DNA of 64,000 nucleotides from Galeopsis tetrahit (lineage: Eukaryota; Streptophyta; Magnoliopsida; Lamiales; Lamiaceae), in assembly GCA_963675135.1 (NCBI GenBank), contig OY776131.1, positions 38,897,381-38,961,380 of the forward strand, in the 5' to 3' direction. The notes below the pieces were generated by a model that was given only the letters and a program-made list of their open reading frames with translations, ran no database searches and was not told the origin of the DNA. A program made the translations under genes and the position numbers. Below are positions 1-9,726 of the stretch, one piece after another; the first letter of the stretch is position 1, and each line of letters starts with the position of its first letter.

Positions 1-862
1 CAAGCATCCTTAGATCATGAAAGGCCTTCTGAATTCTTGGAAATTCAGCAAGTTGTGGATACAAACTGTCCACAGTAGCCTTGGCTCCTCCTCTGAGCAT
101 ACTTTCATAAGTATACTCCTCCTCATTTCCACTTGAATGGGGACTTTGGGTTATAGGGGAGTTGGCTCTGGGTTCTCCTAATGTGGCTTCAGGCAGATTA
201 AGTTCAGGAATGTTGGCTTCAGATGGGTTGGGTGCAGTAGAGGGATCTTCAGTTGCTTTTGAGAGCAATGGATCTGAAGGGGCTTTACTCAGGGGGGTTG
301 GCTCAAATAGTGCAGCTTCTAATTGCTTTGAGTAATTGAGCATAGATGAGTCCAGGGGAGATTGTAATCTTGTCTCATCTACAACTATGTCAGCTAGCAC
401 ATCTATCATACTTCTCTGCACACTTCCCTCAGGAGAGTATCTCTTTGTGAGATTTATGGGAGTGATAGGTTGATTGGTTGGGGTTATATGGGTTTCAGGG
501 GAGTTGGGCTCAGGATTCTGAATTTCAGGGATGTTGGCCTCCATTGGTTGACCTTCAGGGACCCTGGATTCTGGAGTTCCCGAACCAGATGAGTTGGTCC
601 TTGACTTTGATTTGGTCCTGCTTTCAGCTCTGCTCTCTCTTAGAGCAAGTTGTAGAGACCTTTCTTCCTGAAGCTCCAACACCTTGTCAGTAGGCTTGAC
701 CCTTCTCTTGCTAGCCCTACTGCTTCCACTCCCTTCCTCATCCTTCTCAGGGACAACCTCCCTGATCCTCTTATCACCCCTAGACTTTTGTCTAGTCTCA
801 TTGTACTTTTGCCTTAATTCTTCTGAGTGATCAGATGGCACTTGTACACCTTCTCTAGCAAC
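1..862 (-). pseudogene. Continuation of env-like ORF, proline/serine-rich, runs off window
   Basis: The minus strand is open in the same frame as the ORF ending at 863, from 862 to the window edge. It encodes a hydrophilic polypeptide rich in P, E, S and N with a recurring short peptide of the form N-S/I-P-E preceded by A or P. Each peptide is encoded by a copy of the GAGTTG-centred word described in the findings. The stretch is separated from the upstream part by a single TAA, so it is probably the C-terminal half of one protein. Its true end lies outside the window. Confidence 0.5.
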
Positions 863-1855
863 TTATTCAATCTCAGTTGAAGCATCTGAGTTCTCTTCTG
901 AGATAATCTGAGACATTTTCCTTGTCTTCACCATTCTTGCTTTAGTCCTCTTCTTCAACTTTGGCTTCTCCTCCACCTTTGCTTCAGCAGGCTTGGCCAT
1001 TAACATCCTCCTTTGCTCAGTTTTCTTGCTGAGCTTTCTGAATAGAATCTTTTGAGCTGGGAGAGGCTTTGCAAAGGTTTGCATTTGGGAGTAGTGGGAA
1101 AATCTCTCAATCAACAAGCTTGCCCTAGTGCAATACTTGAGTTTCCCTTCTAGCACAACCTTATTGTGAGATTTCACTTTGAATTTTGCCTTTTCCTTCA
1201 TCATCTCAGACATGATGAAAGTCCTCCAATCAAACTTGATGCCTTTATCACTGGCATCAATGACTGCAGCCATGATTCTGATTCTTGGATGGCTGACCTG
1301 CTCCAAGCTTCCAGTATTACTCAAGAGACTTTTAGCTACTACCTCAAAGAGGTTGAGAAATTCTGGCTTGAGAGTCTTTTTGTTTTGAGTTGAGGAGAGA
1401 GGGCCTGGTGTCAATAGCCATTCTTGAGCTATTTCTTCTTCATGACCAGTGCCATAGATTTCTGGATTCCTTCCCTCAGAAGGCAATCCAAAAGCTCCTT
1501 CAAGATCTTCTGAAGAGAATTTCACTCTATGAAATCTTTCTTCCTCTTCTCCTTCAGCAACATATGACAGTCTGGTGGAAACTTCACCATCTTCAGGCTT
1601 GCCCCTCCATTTGAGAAAGGTAAAGAATTCAGCCATGTAGCTTTCCAAGCAGGAGCTTGGTATTTCTTCCAAAAACTTTTGAAGACCAGCCCTTCTCAAC
1701 CATCTCAGGGTTGGAGTAATCTCAGAATCTTCACTTTCAAAGGAGATTATGGGTTCAAAATGAAGATTGTTTTTGTTGCTTAGGTATCCAAAATCAAGGT
1801 CTAGAGCCTTGTTGGAAAAATCTATGATCATTTTTGGTCTAACTTTGGGAGCCAT
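863..1855 (-). CDS. Env-like / third ORF of Sirevirus-like element
   Basis: This 330-residue ORF lies 3' of pol, the position of the env-like ORF in Sireviruses. The N-terminal ~230 residues look globular (LRWLRRAGLQKFLEEIPSSC near residues 50-70), like the uncharacterised plant-transposon domain often found there. The tail is strongly basic and then acidic. No convincing signal peptide or transmembrane segment is visible, so an envelope function is not supported by this part. The frame stays open after the stop at 863-865 down to position 1, suggesting one nonsense codon within a longer protein. Function is unknown, and the env-like label rests on position only. Confidence 0.6.
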   Translation of the reverse strand: MAPKVRPKMIIDFSNKALDLDFGYLSNKNNLHFEPIISFESEDSEITPTLRWLRRAGLQKFLEEIPSSCLESYMAEFFTFLKWRGKPEDGEVSTRLSYVAEGEEEERFHRVKFSSEDLEGAFGLPSEGRNPEIYGTGHEEEIAQEWLLTPGPLSSTQNKKTLKPEFLNLFEVVAKSLLSNTGSLEQVSHPRIRIMAAVIDASDKGIKFDWRTFIMSEMMKEKAKFKVKSHNKVVLEGKLKYCTRASLLIERFSHYSQMQTFAKPLPAQKILFRKLSKKTEQRRMLMAKPAEAKVEEKPKLKKRTKARMVKTRKMSQIISEENSDASTEIE

Positions 1856-2557
1856 TGAAGATTGCAGAGATGAATTTTAGAAAGTTTTGGGAGAGTTTGA
1901 AGAGAATAGGTTAGGGTTTCGAATGCTTGGGAAAGAAGAGTGTGTGGGGAGTTCTTAAGACTTGAGAATATTCTAAAAAGAATGTTTGTCAATGAGTTGG
2001 TGAGTTTTGTGTATTTTCAACCGTTGTCAAATATGGAAAGATACACTTGGACGGCCAGGATGAATTTCAGGGGAGTTGGCCAGTTTTGATCCAATGGTTA
2101 AAAACCAATGTAACAGTGACTTGTTGGTTTTATTCAAAACGTGGAAGGTATTTAATATTAGTTAATGGTTGGGGAGTTTTCGAGATAGATCATGGTTTGA
2201 AAAGGTGTAATGCAAACAAGAGTTAAATCTTGGCATTTAATGCATGGAAAGCGACCTTTTGGGTGGGGGACAAATTAAATCCCACAGAAATGATATCTGT
2301 AGTTGGGACATGTATCAAGGTAGGCAATGATTACCCAAAATAGGTGCTTATCAAACCAAGGAAATAGTTTGATAGCCAAGACAACTTATCTGACCCCACT
2401 TGGACAAGTGTCCTGAAGAAATGTGAATAAAGGTCCTGAATTCCAATGGACAAGTGTCCTGAATAATTTCAGCCATCTCTTCTGATATTCAGTAGACTTG
2501 ACCAAGTCTGCTGAGAACCTTCTCAGTTTCCATATATCCATTAACTTTTCATGAGAT
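1856..2557 (-). other. Spacer between pol and env-like ORF of the Sirevirus-like element
   Basis: No convincing coding sequence is seen; a 65-residue minus-strand ORF at 2386-2583 is probably incidental. The spacer holds two copies of the near-palindrome GGACAAGTGTCC (near 2402 and 2449) and a 12-bp inverted repeat at 2489-2514 with one mismatch and a 2-nt centre. These belong to the word family that recurs across the element. Confidence 0.5.
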
Positions 2558-3433
2558 TTACTTGTCCAACTTCCCTGGATCAAGTAATCTCAACTCTGCT
2601 GATAGCTCCAGAAATCTTGCCTCTGCAAGTGGCTTAGTTAGAATATCAGCTTTTTGATGATCAGTGTGGATCTTGACTAACTTTATGTCCTTCTTCTCCA
2701 CATGGTCTCTAATGAAGTGATGCTTGATGTCCACATGCTTGCATCTTGTGTGCAATACAGGATTCTGTGATATAGCAATGGCACTATTGTTATCACAAAA
2801 TATTGGCACTTCAGTAGAGTTGACTTTGTAGTCTCTCAGTTGTTGTCTCAGCCAAAGGATTTGAGCACAACAACTTCCAGCTGCAACATATTCAGCTTCA
2901 GTGGTGGAAGTAGCCACTGTGTTCTGCTTCTTGGAGAACCAAGATATAAGCTTGTTGCCCAAGAATTGACAAGTCCCTGAAGTGGACTTTCTGTCAATTT
3001 TACAACCTCCATAGTCAGCATCTGAGTAGCCAGTTAACTCAATGTTGTCATCAGCAGGGTACCAAAGGCCTAGATTTTCAGTGCCTTTGAGATACCTCAA
3101 AATCCTCTTTGCAGCCTCAAGATGGCTTTTCTTAGGATTTGCTTGGAACCTTGCACAAACACCTACTGCAAAGGTGATGTCAGGTCTGCTGGCAGTGAGA
3201 TAGAGAAGTGAACCAATTATTCCTCTATACTCAGTAGAGTTGGTTGAAATACCACTCTCATCAGGATCCATCTTCCAATTTGTGTTCATTGGGATCCTTA
3301 CTGGCTTGCTAGTTGTACACCCAAACTTCTTGATCATTTCTCTGGTGTACTTAGCTTGGTTGATGAAGATTCCTTCTTTTGATTGCTTGACTTGAAGACC
3401 CAAAAAGAAGTTCATCAACCCCATCATGGACAT
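2558..3433 (-). CDS. Pol C-terminal part: RT thumb and RNase H
   Basis: This 291-residue ORF continues the polymerase after an in-frame TAA. It begins with the RT-connection region (MNFFLGLQVKQ), passes through GSLLYLTASRPDITFAVG, and carries the RNase H domain: GYSDADYGGC, RKSTSGTCQFLG, STTEAEYVAA, FCDNNSAI and HIKHHFIRDH, ending near KADILTKPLAE. These are the conserved Ty1/copia RNase H blocks. The upstream stop is in the same frame with no length change, so a single substitution (for example CAA to TAA) split the polyprotein. Natural recoding is possible but unlikely inside RT. Confidence 0.9.
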   Translation of the reverse strand: MSMMGLMNFFLGLQVKQSKEGIFINQAKYTREMIKKFGCTTSKPVRIPMNTNWKMDPDESGISTNSTEYRGIIGSLLYLTASRPDITFAVGVCARFQANPKKSHLEAAKRILRYLKGTENLGLWYPADDNIELTGYSDADYGGCKIDRKSTSGTCQFLGNKLISWFSKKQNTVATSTTEAEYVAAGSCCAQILWLRQQLRDYKVNSTEVPIFCDNNSAIAISQNPVLHTRCKHVDIKHHFIRDHVEKKDIKLVKIHTDHQKADILTKPLAEARFLELSAELRLLDPGKLDK

Positions 3434-3445
3434 CTCAAACTTGCT

Positions 3446-5932
3446 TTACATTAGCTTTGAGAATTTCTCACACAGCTTCTCATTGGGGGATCCAAATATT
3501 ATGTCATCCACATAAATTTGGACAAGCAAGATGTCCTCTCCTTCAGATATTCTGAAAAGAGTTCTGTCCACAGTTCCCTTGGTGAATCCATGATCCAAGA
3601 GAAATTGTGACAGTGTATCATACCAAGCCCTAGGGGCTTGCTTGAGTCCATATAGAGCTTTCTTGAGTCTGTAAACTTGGTTTCCAACCTCAAAACCTGG
3701 TGGTTGCTCTACATAGACTTCTTCCTTCAAGACTCCATTCAGAAAGGCACTCTTGACATCCATTTGGTATACTTTGAACCTCTTGTGAGCTGCATAGGCT
3801 AGAAAGAGCCTTATTGCTTCTAGCCTTGCCACAGGTGCAAATGTCTCATCATAGTCAATGCCTTCATGTTGGCAATAGCCTTTTGCCACAAGTCTTGCTT
3901 TGTTTCTGACAATCACATCATTTTCATTTTTCTTGTTCTTGAACACCCACTTTGTTCCAATAACATCTTGATGTGAAGGCCTATCCACCAGCTCCCATAC
4001 TTCATTTCTGGTGAATTGATTCAGTTCTTCCTGCATAGCTGTGATCCAATTGGCATCTTGAAGTGCTTCCACAATATCACTTGGTTCTTGCTCTGACAAG
4101 AAACAACAGAAAAGAGCACTTTCACCATGAAATCTTCTGGTTTTGACTCCAATACTTGGGTCACCAAGTATTAGATCAGTAGGATGGTCTGATAACCAAG
4201 TCCTTCTTTTTCTGGTCTCTTCAGTAGAGTTGTCCTCTACTGAAGTTGAGTCAATTTGATCATAGAATTCAGGATAATTGACAGGATCTAATTCAGGATC
4301 ATAATCAGGGGTGTTGTCCTCAATGTCAGGGACATTGGTATTTTCAACATTTTGAGTTCCCCCTTGATTATTTGTCCTGTTAACTACCTCAGCAGGAACT
4401 GCTTCTTCATTGGTAGTTGTTACCTGGATGTGAACTGGGATTGGATCATTCAGTTCACCATTCCTTTCAGTGGGATTTGCCTCAGGAAGGTTGCCTTCAG
4501 GATGGTTGTCCAACATAGAGTTTTCAGGTAGATTGGCTTGGACAACATCTATGAATTCAGTGTCTTTGTCTTTTAGGCTTAGTCTGGTTGTTCTTTGTGT
4601 GATTTCTTCTGATTCCAAGTTCTCATTCCTGAACTCATGAGTAGATTCATCAAACACAACATGAGGTGTTTCTTCCACAATAAGAGTTTTCTTGTTGTAG
4701 ACCCTGAAAGCTTTACTGATTTGGGAGTATCCAAGAAACACTCCTTCATCAGCTTTGCTATCAAAGGCTTTCAACTGATCTTTCCCATTATTGTGAATGA
4801 AACACTTGCAACCAAAAATGTGAAAGTAAGACACTTTAGGCATTCTTCCTTTCCAGAGTTCATAGGGGGTTTTGCCTTGCCCCTTAATAATCAAACATCT
4901 ATTTTGAGTATGGTATGCAGTGTTTATAGCTTCAGCCCAAAACCTCTTAGGTAATTTTGAATCAGCAATTAGAGTTCTAGCAGCTTCTTTTAAAGTTCTA
5001 TTTCTTCTTTCTGCAACTCCATTCTGTTGGGGAGTTCTAGCTGCTGAGGTTTCATGAGCTATTCCATTAGATGTGCAATACTCATTGATGTATGAGTTAA
5101 TGAACTCTGTGCCTTTATCAGATCTTATCTTGATAATGCTAAGGCTTTTCTCATTTGACAATCTCTTTAGAAGTTCAGGCAGTTTGACTTGAGTTTCCTT
5201 CTTATTAAGGAGAAATACTACCCATGTGAACCTAGAGAAGTCATCTACTACAACCAATGTGTATTTTCTACCATTTATGCTTGCAGGGGTAATTGGTCCA
5301 AAAAGGTCCATATGTAACAGTTCAAGTACCCTTTCAGTAGAGATGACTGGTTTTCCCTTAAATGAGGCTTTGATCTGTTTTCCTTCTTGGCATGGTTTGC
5401 AAACATGCTCTTTAATGAAGACCTCATTAGGTAGTCCTTTGACTAATGAATTTCTAGCAATTTTGTTCATTGTTTTAAAGTTCAGGTGGTTTAATCTTTT
5501 ATGCCATAACCAACTTTGTTCACTAGAACTCTTAGCAATGAAGCATGCAGCATCAGTAGACTTGTCCCAGTCTGCAAAATACACATTTCCTTTCCTAGTT
5601 CCAGTCAATAGAATTTGTTGAGTCTTATTTTTGATTAAGCATTTTCCACTTGAAAACTCAACATTGAAGTTTTTATCACAGAATTGACTGATACTTAGGA
5701 GATTATACTTGAGACCAGCCACATAAGATACATTGGATACTTTGATGTTACCAATCATCAAAGTACCATAACCTTTTGTAGTTGCTTGTGAGCTGTCTCC
5801 AAAAGTGACATTTGGGCCTTCTTTTTCAATAAAATCAGTGAGGAGTTCCTTGTTTCCAGTCATGTGCCTTGAGCATCCACTGTCAAGGTACCATGCTGTC
5901 TTTTTGCTTATGCTCCTCATCTTGTGGCCCAT
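3446..5932 (-). CDS. Pol N-terminal part: protease, integrase, reverse transcriptase
   Basis: This 828-residue ORF carries, in copia order, an aspartic protease (WYLDSGCSRHMTG near residue 14), an integrase with an HHCC zinc region (WHKRLNHLN, then CKPCQEGK), and the integrase core with its three acidic residues in HMDLFGP, RSDKGTEF and GVAERRNRTLKE. After a variable acidic linker comes the reverse transcriptase, with MDVKSAFLNG and the catalytic YVDDIIFG. The protein ends at a TAA inside the RT domain, four codons before the next ORF in the same frame. It lies 12 nt downstream of gag, also in frame. Integrase-before-RT order marks Ty1/copia. All catalytic motifs remain, so inactivation here looks recent. 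Confidence 0.92.
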   Translation of the reverse strand: MGHKMRSISKKTAWYLDSGCSRHMTGNKELLTDFIEKEGPNVTFGDSSQATTKGYGTLMIGNIKVSNVSYVAGLKYNLLSISQFCDKNFNVEFSSGKCLIKNKTQQILLTGTRKGNVYFADWDKSTDAACFIAKSSSEQSWLWHKRLNHLNFKTMNKIARNSLVKGLPNEVFIKEHVCKPCQEGKQIKASFKGKPVISTERVLELLHMDLFGPITPASINGRKYTLVVVDDFSRFTWVVFLLNKKETQVKLPELLKRLSNEKSLSIIKIRSDKGTEFINSYINEYCTSNGIAHETSAARTPQQNGVAERRNRTLKEAARTLIADSKLPKRFWAEAINTAYHTQNRCLIIKGQGKTPYELWKGRMPKVSYFHIFGCKCFIHNNGKDQLKAFDSKADEGVFLGYSQISKAFRVYNKKTLIVEETPHVVFDESTHEFRNENLESEEITQRTTRLSLKDKDTEFIDVVQANLPENSMLDNHPEGNLPEANPTERNGELNDPIPVHIQVTTTNEEAVPAEVVNRTNNQGGTQNVENTNVPDIEDNTPDYDPELDPVNYPEFYDQIDSTSVEDNSTEETRKRRTWLSDHPTDLILGDPSIGVKTRRFHGESALFCCFLSEQEPSDIVEALQDANWITAMQEELNQFTRNEVWELVDRPSHQDVIGTKWVFKNKKNENDVIVRNKARLVAKGYCQHEGIDYDETFAPVARLEAIRLFLAYAAHKRFKVYQMDVKSAFLNGVLKEEVYVEQPPGFEVGNQVYRLKKALYGLKQAPRAWYDTLSQFLLDHGFTKGTVDRTLFRISEGEDILLVQIYVDDIIFGSPNEKLCEKFSKLM

Positions 5933-5944
5933 TGGTACCTACAA

Positions 5945-7948
5945 TTAGATGGGTTTAGGTACCCTTTGAGTTTTGGGTCCTGAGAGGTTAGCTGTACCTT
6001 TAGGAACCCAGACTTGCCTAATAACCCTGATTGATTCAAGGTGGCTAAGTTGTCTTCCTTTAGCATCTAAATACACTGTCTTTCCCTTAAATGCCTTTGG
6101 GAAAGTGTGTGTGAATGTGTTAACTCTATAAGTTTCAGGAGAGTTGTCAAGTCTCCTGAACTTTTGAGTTCTTTGTGCAGCTTGAGGGAATCTTTGAGGA
6201 AAGGTTTTCTTATGACCATTACCCTTTGGTATGAAGGGTTTTGGTTGTCTCATTTTATTCTGCCTTTGAGGAAAGTTGTCCCTAGATCTATTCAGCTGAG
6301 GCTTTCTCAGAAGAGTTGGCCTAGGCTGATTATACCTTGGATACTTCCTCTGAACATTGTTCAGTAGAGTTGCCCTACCATTGGGTCTACTCTGCTGACC
6401 AATATTCCTCTTTTGTTCGGGAGCTTTGGCCATTTCCTTAGGTTTTGGCCTAATCTCCTGAAGCACTTGAGTAGGCATAACATCCATTTTGCCCTTTCCT
6501 TTGTTCAGTGGCTGAATTATTTCATTTTCAGTCTGTGCCACTGACTTAACAAAGATTCTCTTAGTGTTACTCACAGAAGCAACACTAAGACAAGGTGAAG
6601 ATTCAAATGGATCAAAACCTAATCCACTTCTTTGAGCCATAGGTCTTTGATAACTCTGAATTTCCTCTATTGCTCTAGAGGATTTCTTCAGAGCAGACAT
6701 CTTTAATTTCAGGCTCTCTTCACTTGCTTTAAGAATGTCATATTCATGTGAGAGGTTTTCAAACTTGGCATTGAGAATTTTAAGTTCAAAATCTTTTCTC
6801 TTCTGAGAGAGAAGTTGATCATCAATCTCCTTTTGTTGGTCAACTATCCTGAGATTTGCTTCCTCAAGCTCTCTCAAGACTTGTTGATATAACTCAGTAG
6901 ACTTGACATCAACAACTGCCTCAGAGTTTTTGGCAAGTTCAATAGCCAATCTTTCATTTTCTCTCACACAGTTATCATGAAATTCTTGTAACATAGTGAA
7001 ATCTTCCATCAACTTTCCAAGGGAAAGCTTCAAGTTGACCTCACTATTGTTTTGTGAGATGAATGATGGTGAACTAGAAGTAGAGGATACCTCATCATCC
7101 TCAAGAGCCATGTTGCAGACATCATCATCATCATCACTGTTGGAGAATAGTCCATCAGAGGAGTTGAGGCTTTCAGCACTATCAGATTCTTCACCAGCCA
7201 TCATGGCCTTTCTGTTGGTGAACTTTCTGTCTCTTTTGGCTTGCCTCTCTCTTCTCTCCTTAGAGCTTAATTCAGGGCAATCATACTGAAAGTGCCCTTT
7301 CTTTTTGCAGTTATAGCACAGATCTTCATCATCTTCTTTCTTTGATTCTTCTCTTCTTTTTGATGATGAAGGTTCAGCTCTACTGGACCTTCTCCTATCA
7401 GAGTACTTGTCCTCTGATTTCTTCTCTTCAGGCTTTTTGGCTTCAGCCTGATTTTCAGGAGAGTTGTACCTTCTCCTGAATTTGTTGTCCTGGTAGAATT
7501 TCTTGTATCTACCAAACCTTGAGTTTAACTTTTCAAACCTTCTAGCCATCAAGGCTAGTTCTTCCTTCATTTCAGTCTTTGAGACTGACTTTGATGATCT
7601 TGGAGTGGACTGCATCTCTGGTTCAGCAGTTTTGGCTTTGAATGCCACTCCCTTAGTAGGATTTGAAGGTTCCTCAATAGGCTTTCTTCTATTGAGGTCG
7701 AACTCATAAGCTTTGAGTTCAGAGAAGATTTGTTGCATGGGCATGGTGGAAAGATCTTTGGTATTTTGCATCATTACAGCATAGACATCCCACTTTTGAG
7801 TGAGACTTCTCAAGATCTTCAACTCCACTTCTCTCTTGGTGTAGACCTTGCCCAGTGAGTTGATTTCATTCATCACATCAGTGAATCTACCAGCAAACTT
7901 ATCAATGGATTCCTCAGACTCCATTGCAAACTGTTCAAATTTCTGCAC
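5945..7948 (-). CDS. Gag (nucleocapsid polyprotein) of Sirevirus-like copia, N-terminally truncated
   Basis: This 667-residue ORF is the capsid/nucleocapsid protein that packages the element RNA in cytoplasmic particles. The first ~100 residues match the C-terminal part of the copia gag capsid domain (KFEQFAMESEESIDKFAGRF). A CCHC zinc knuckle, CYNCKKKGHFQYDC, lies near residues 211-224. Then follow an acidic serine stretch, a coiled-coil-like region rich in E, L and K (about 300-430), and a basic proline-rich tail. The open frame continues upstream of the listed Met to the breakpoint near 7968, so the Met is not the native start. Gag ends in TAA and is in frame with pol, with a TAG two codons further on. 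The large size agrees with Sirevirus gag. Confidence 0.85.
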   Translation of the reverse strand: MQKFEQFAMESEESIDKFAGRFTDVMNEINSLGKVYTKREVELKILRSLTQKWDVYAVMMQNTKDLSTMPMQQIFSELKAYEFDLNRRKPIEEPSNPTKGVAFKAKTAEPEMQSTPRSSKSVSKTEMKEELALMARRFEKLNSRFGRYKKFYQDNKFRRRYNSPENQAEAKKPEEKKSEDKYSDRRRSSRAEPSSSKRREESKKEDDEDLCYNCKKKGHFQYDCPELSSKERRERQAKRDRKFTNRKAMMAGEESDSAESLNSSDGLFSNSDDDDDVCNMALEDDEVSSTSSSPSFISQNNSEVNLKLSLGKLMEDFTMLQEFHDNCVRENERLAIELAKNSEAVVDVKSTELYQQVLRELEEANLRIVDQQKEIDDQLLSQKRKDFELKILNAKFENLSHEYDILKASEESLKLKMSALKKSSRAIEEIQSYQRPMAQRSGLGFDPFESSPCLSVASVSNTKRIFVKSVAQTENEIIQPLNKGKGKMDVMPTQVLQEIRPKPKEMAKAPEQKRNIGQQSRPNGRATLLNNVQRKYPRYNQPRPTLLRKPQLNRSRDNFPQRQNKMRQPKPFIPKGNGHKKTFPQRFPQAAQRTQKFRRLDNSPETYRVNTFTHTFPKAFKGKTVYLDAKGRQLSHLESIRVIRQVWVPKGTANLSGPKTQRVPKPI

Positions 7949-8027
7949 AGCAACTTGGAGCTTATTCTCCGTCGGTAAGTACCAAAAATTTTAAAAAAAA
8001 ATTATTTGTGGTCGGGATCCGACCCGA

Positions 8028-8240
8028 TCAAAATTGCTTAAATAATTCAATACACAAATCTACATTAGATCCAACAGAATAAACAAAATCGAACTCAGTT
8101 GGGTGACATAAATCTACATTAGATCCAACAGAATAAATAAAATCGTCGTCCTTTGCTTGAGCAAACAACAACTTGTTGGTTGATTTTTGAAACATAACTT
8201 TCAATATCATCCTTTTGGCTTTAGGCGTTGCTTGCTCCAC
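8028..8240 (-). CDS. Short ORF with an 18-residue tandem repeat, unknown
   Basis: This 70-residue minus-strand ORF contains a 54-nt tandem duplication, giving two copies of a segment including YSVGSNVDLC. The YSVGS-type motif faintly recalls the C-terminal glycine-rich motif of TNP1/Transposase_24-like proteins, but the match is too short to rely on. It may be a terminal exon of the transposon fragment around it. A chance ORF cannot be excluded. Confidence 0.25.
   Translation of the reverse strand: MEQATPKAKRMILKVMFQKSTNKLLFAQAKDDDFIYSVGSNVDLCHPTEFDFVYSVGSNVDLCIELFKQF
8050..8150. repeat. 54-bp tandem duplication
   Basis: The word aatctacattagatccaaca followed by gaataaa is repeated with a period of about 54 bp (starting near 8056 and 8110) with only a few substitutions. 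It is in frame in the short minus-strand ORF. Confidence 0.8.
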
Positions 8241-8245
8241 ATCCT

Positions 8246-9170
8246 ATTTTTCACATAAGGAAATTAATTAATATATAAAATTACAAGTGGGTAAGAATCT
8301 TATTTTCCATTTATTCACAGAGTAAGAATTAGATCAGTTTAATTACCAGGAAAGAGAAGAACTTGCAGGAAAGAGAAGAACTTGATTAAATTGTCCTTCG
8401 CCGACTCCATCCCTGCCATTTCAAAATCAATTCCAAAGAATCAAGATTCAATTGTCATTTTATATATTTAAACATAAATTAAATTATCATAAAAATTGAA
8501 CATACCTCAACAATACTATGAGATCAAGTAACTTCATTAGGCTCGCATAGTTTCGGTCGGTCTCAACAAACTTCATTACTACAACATCAAATATATGATT
8601 TATCAATTCATAAATAGATTCAACACCTAAATGTTGAAACAGTACTTGAAGGTAAAGACAAAACTAGTCAACAACATTATGTTGAAATTTTATTCATAAA
8701 ACAGTACTAATTTTTGTATATTAGTCTTTTTCTCGAAATCTAAAAATAAAAAAGAGAAACATGAAAAGATTCAAAGCAACTCCCATAACATCAAAACTTC
8801 AAAACTCTTAAGAAACACTCTATTGTTCGAAAAAAAAATGAAAACAGATTATATGTTCGAAAAAAAAAACATTGAACATAGATTAAACGTTCGAAAAAAA
8901 AACATGAAAAACAGATTAAATGTTAGAAAAGAAATCGGACACAATAAAATTTCAATGACATACAAAAACAGTTTATGATCTTCTTCCATTTACATATAAA
9001 ACAATGTACAAGGCAGCATCAACAACAACAGTCCACACATTCATGAGCTAAACTCTTGCTTCACACAATGGTTCATGACAGTCAAACAGGGAGAAACAGA
9101 AATAGATACAAATTCCATATACACATACATAACCCAATACTGTGAGACTACTAAAAGAAAAGGGAAATGA
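8246..9170. other. AT-rich non-coding DNA
   Basis: No gene or clear repeat boundary is seen. Three spaced copies of a gttcgaaaaaaaaa-type word occur near 8826, 8857 and 8889. Confidence 0.4.
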
Positions 9171-9587
9171 ATCACAGCCCAGTAATTGTACCCCAAAAAT
9201 TAAGGAAAAACATTGCAAGAACATGAAAATGAATCAGCGAACGGCCGGAGGGTGTGCGAACGGTCGCAGCGAGGACGGCCGGAGAAGGGGGTGGCGCCGC
9301 TGCGAACGTGGGCAAGGGGCAGCATGTGGCGAAGTGAAATGAGAGACATACGCGTGAAGGGAGACGGTCGGAGTGGGGGAGAGGGAGAGACATAGAGAGA
9401 GGGAGGGAAAATACGCGTGAAATGAGAGAAAGTTACGTTTATATTCGGAAATGGCGACGGATATTTCGGTCGGCTTTAGGTCGGTGCCGTTAGCGACGGA
9501 AATGGTGACGGATATGTCGGTCGGCATTGGGTCGGTGCCTTTAGCGACGGAAATGGCGACGAATTCGTTCCGTCGCCATTGAGTTTT

Positions 9588-9692
9588 TATAACCAAATGA
9601 TAAATAAATAAATTATAAGTTAATAACATAACCAAATGATAAATAATTAAATTATAAGTTATAACCAAATGATAAATAATGAAATCTTATAA
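9588..9692. repeat. Three ~35-bp tandem repeats
   Basis: The unit ataaccaaatgataaataa plus a variable AT tail (taaattataagtt) is repeated three times. The array lies just downstream of the stop codon of the CACTA transposase tail, in its presumed 3' UTR. Confidence 0.8.
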
Positions 9693-9726
9693 ATTGTACA
9701 AAATAAAATAGCTAGGTTACATTAAT

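Larger units (their letters stand above)
1..7968 (-). mobile_element. Sirevirus-like Ty1/copia retrotransposon, partial
   Basis: Read on the minus strand, this stretch has the order gag, protease-integrase-RT, RNase H, spacer, then a third env-like ORF. That order, with an extra ORF 3' of pol and an unusually long gag, is the Sirevirus (SIRE/Maximus) layout within Ty1/copia. The 3' LTR lies beyond the left window edge. The 5' side stops abruptly within gag at about 7968, where unrelated sequence beginning ccgtcggtaag starts, so the 5' LTR, primer site and gag N-terminus are missing. Nonsense codons in pol and in the env-like ORF make this copy defective. Family placement is inferred from layout and motifs, not from an alignment. 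Confidence 0.85.
7969..9590. mobile_element. CACTA-like fragment with its own subterminal motif, ends unresolved
   Basis: The block begins at the Sirevirus breakpoint with ccgtcggtaag and ends with an array of GCGACGGAAATGGCGACG-like words at about 9440-9585. To the left of the array is a TATA-like tttatatt and a GC-rich, C/T-rich (minus strand) segment at 9235-9420 resembling a promoter and 5' leader. The same order (repeat array, TATA, pyrimidine-rich leader) occurs at the right CACTA terminus near 42000-42480, so this may be one end of a related element read leftward. No intact CACTACAAAAA terminus is seen here. The assignment is an inference. Confidence 0.4.

Noticed and set aside
5226..5621. 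Plus-strand 131-residue ORF inside pol
   Set aside because: It is antisense to the conserved integrase domain.
9142..9668. Overlapping ORFs on both strands in the GC-rich segment
   Set aside because: Several frames are open at once because of high GC; none has a recognisable domain or continues with plausible splice sites.
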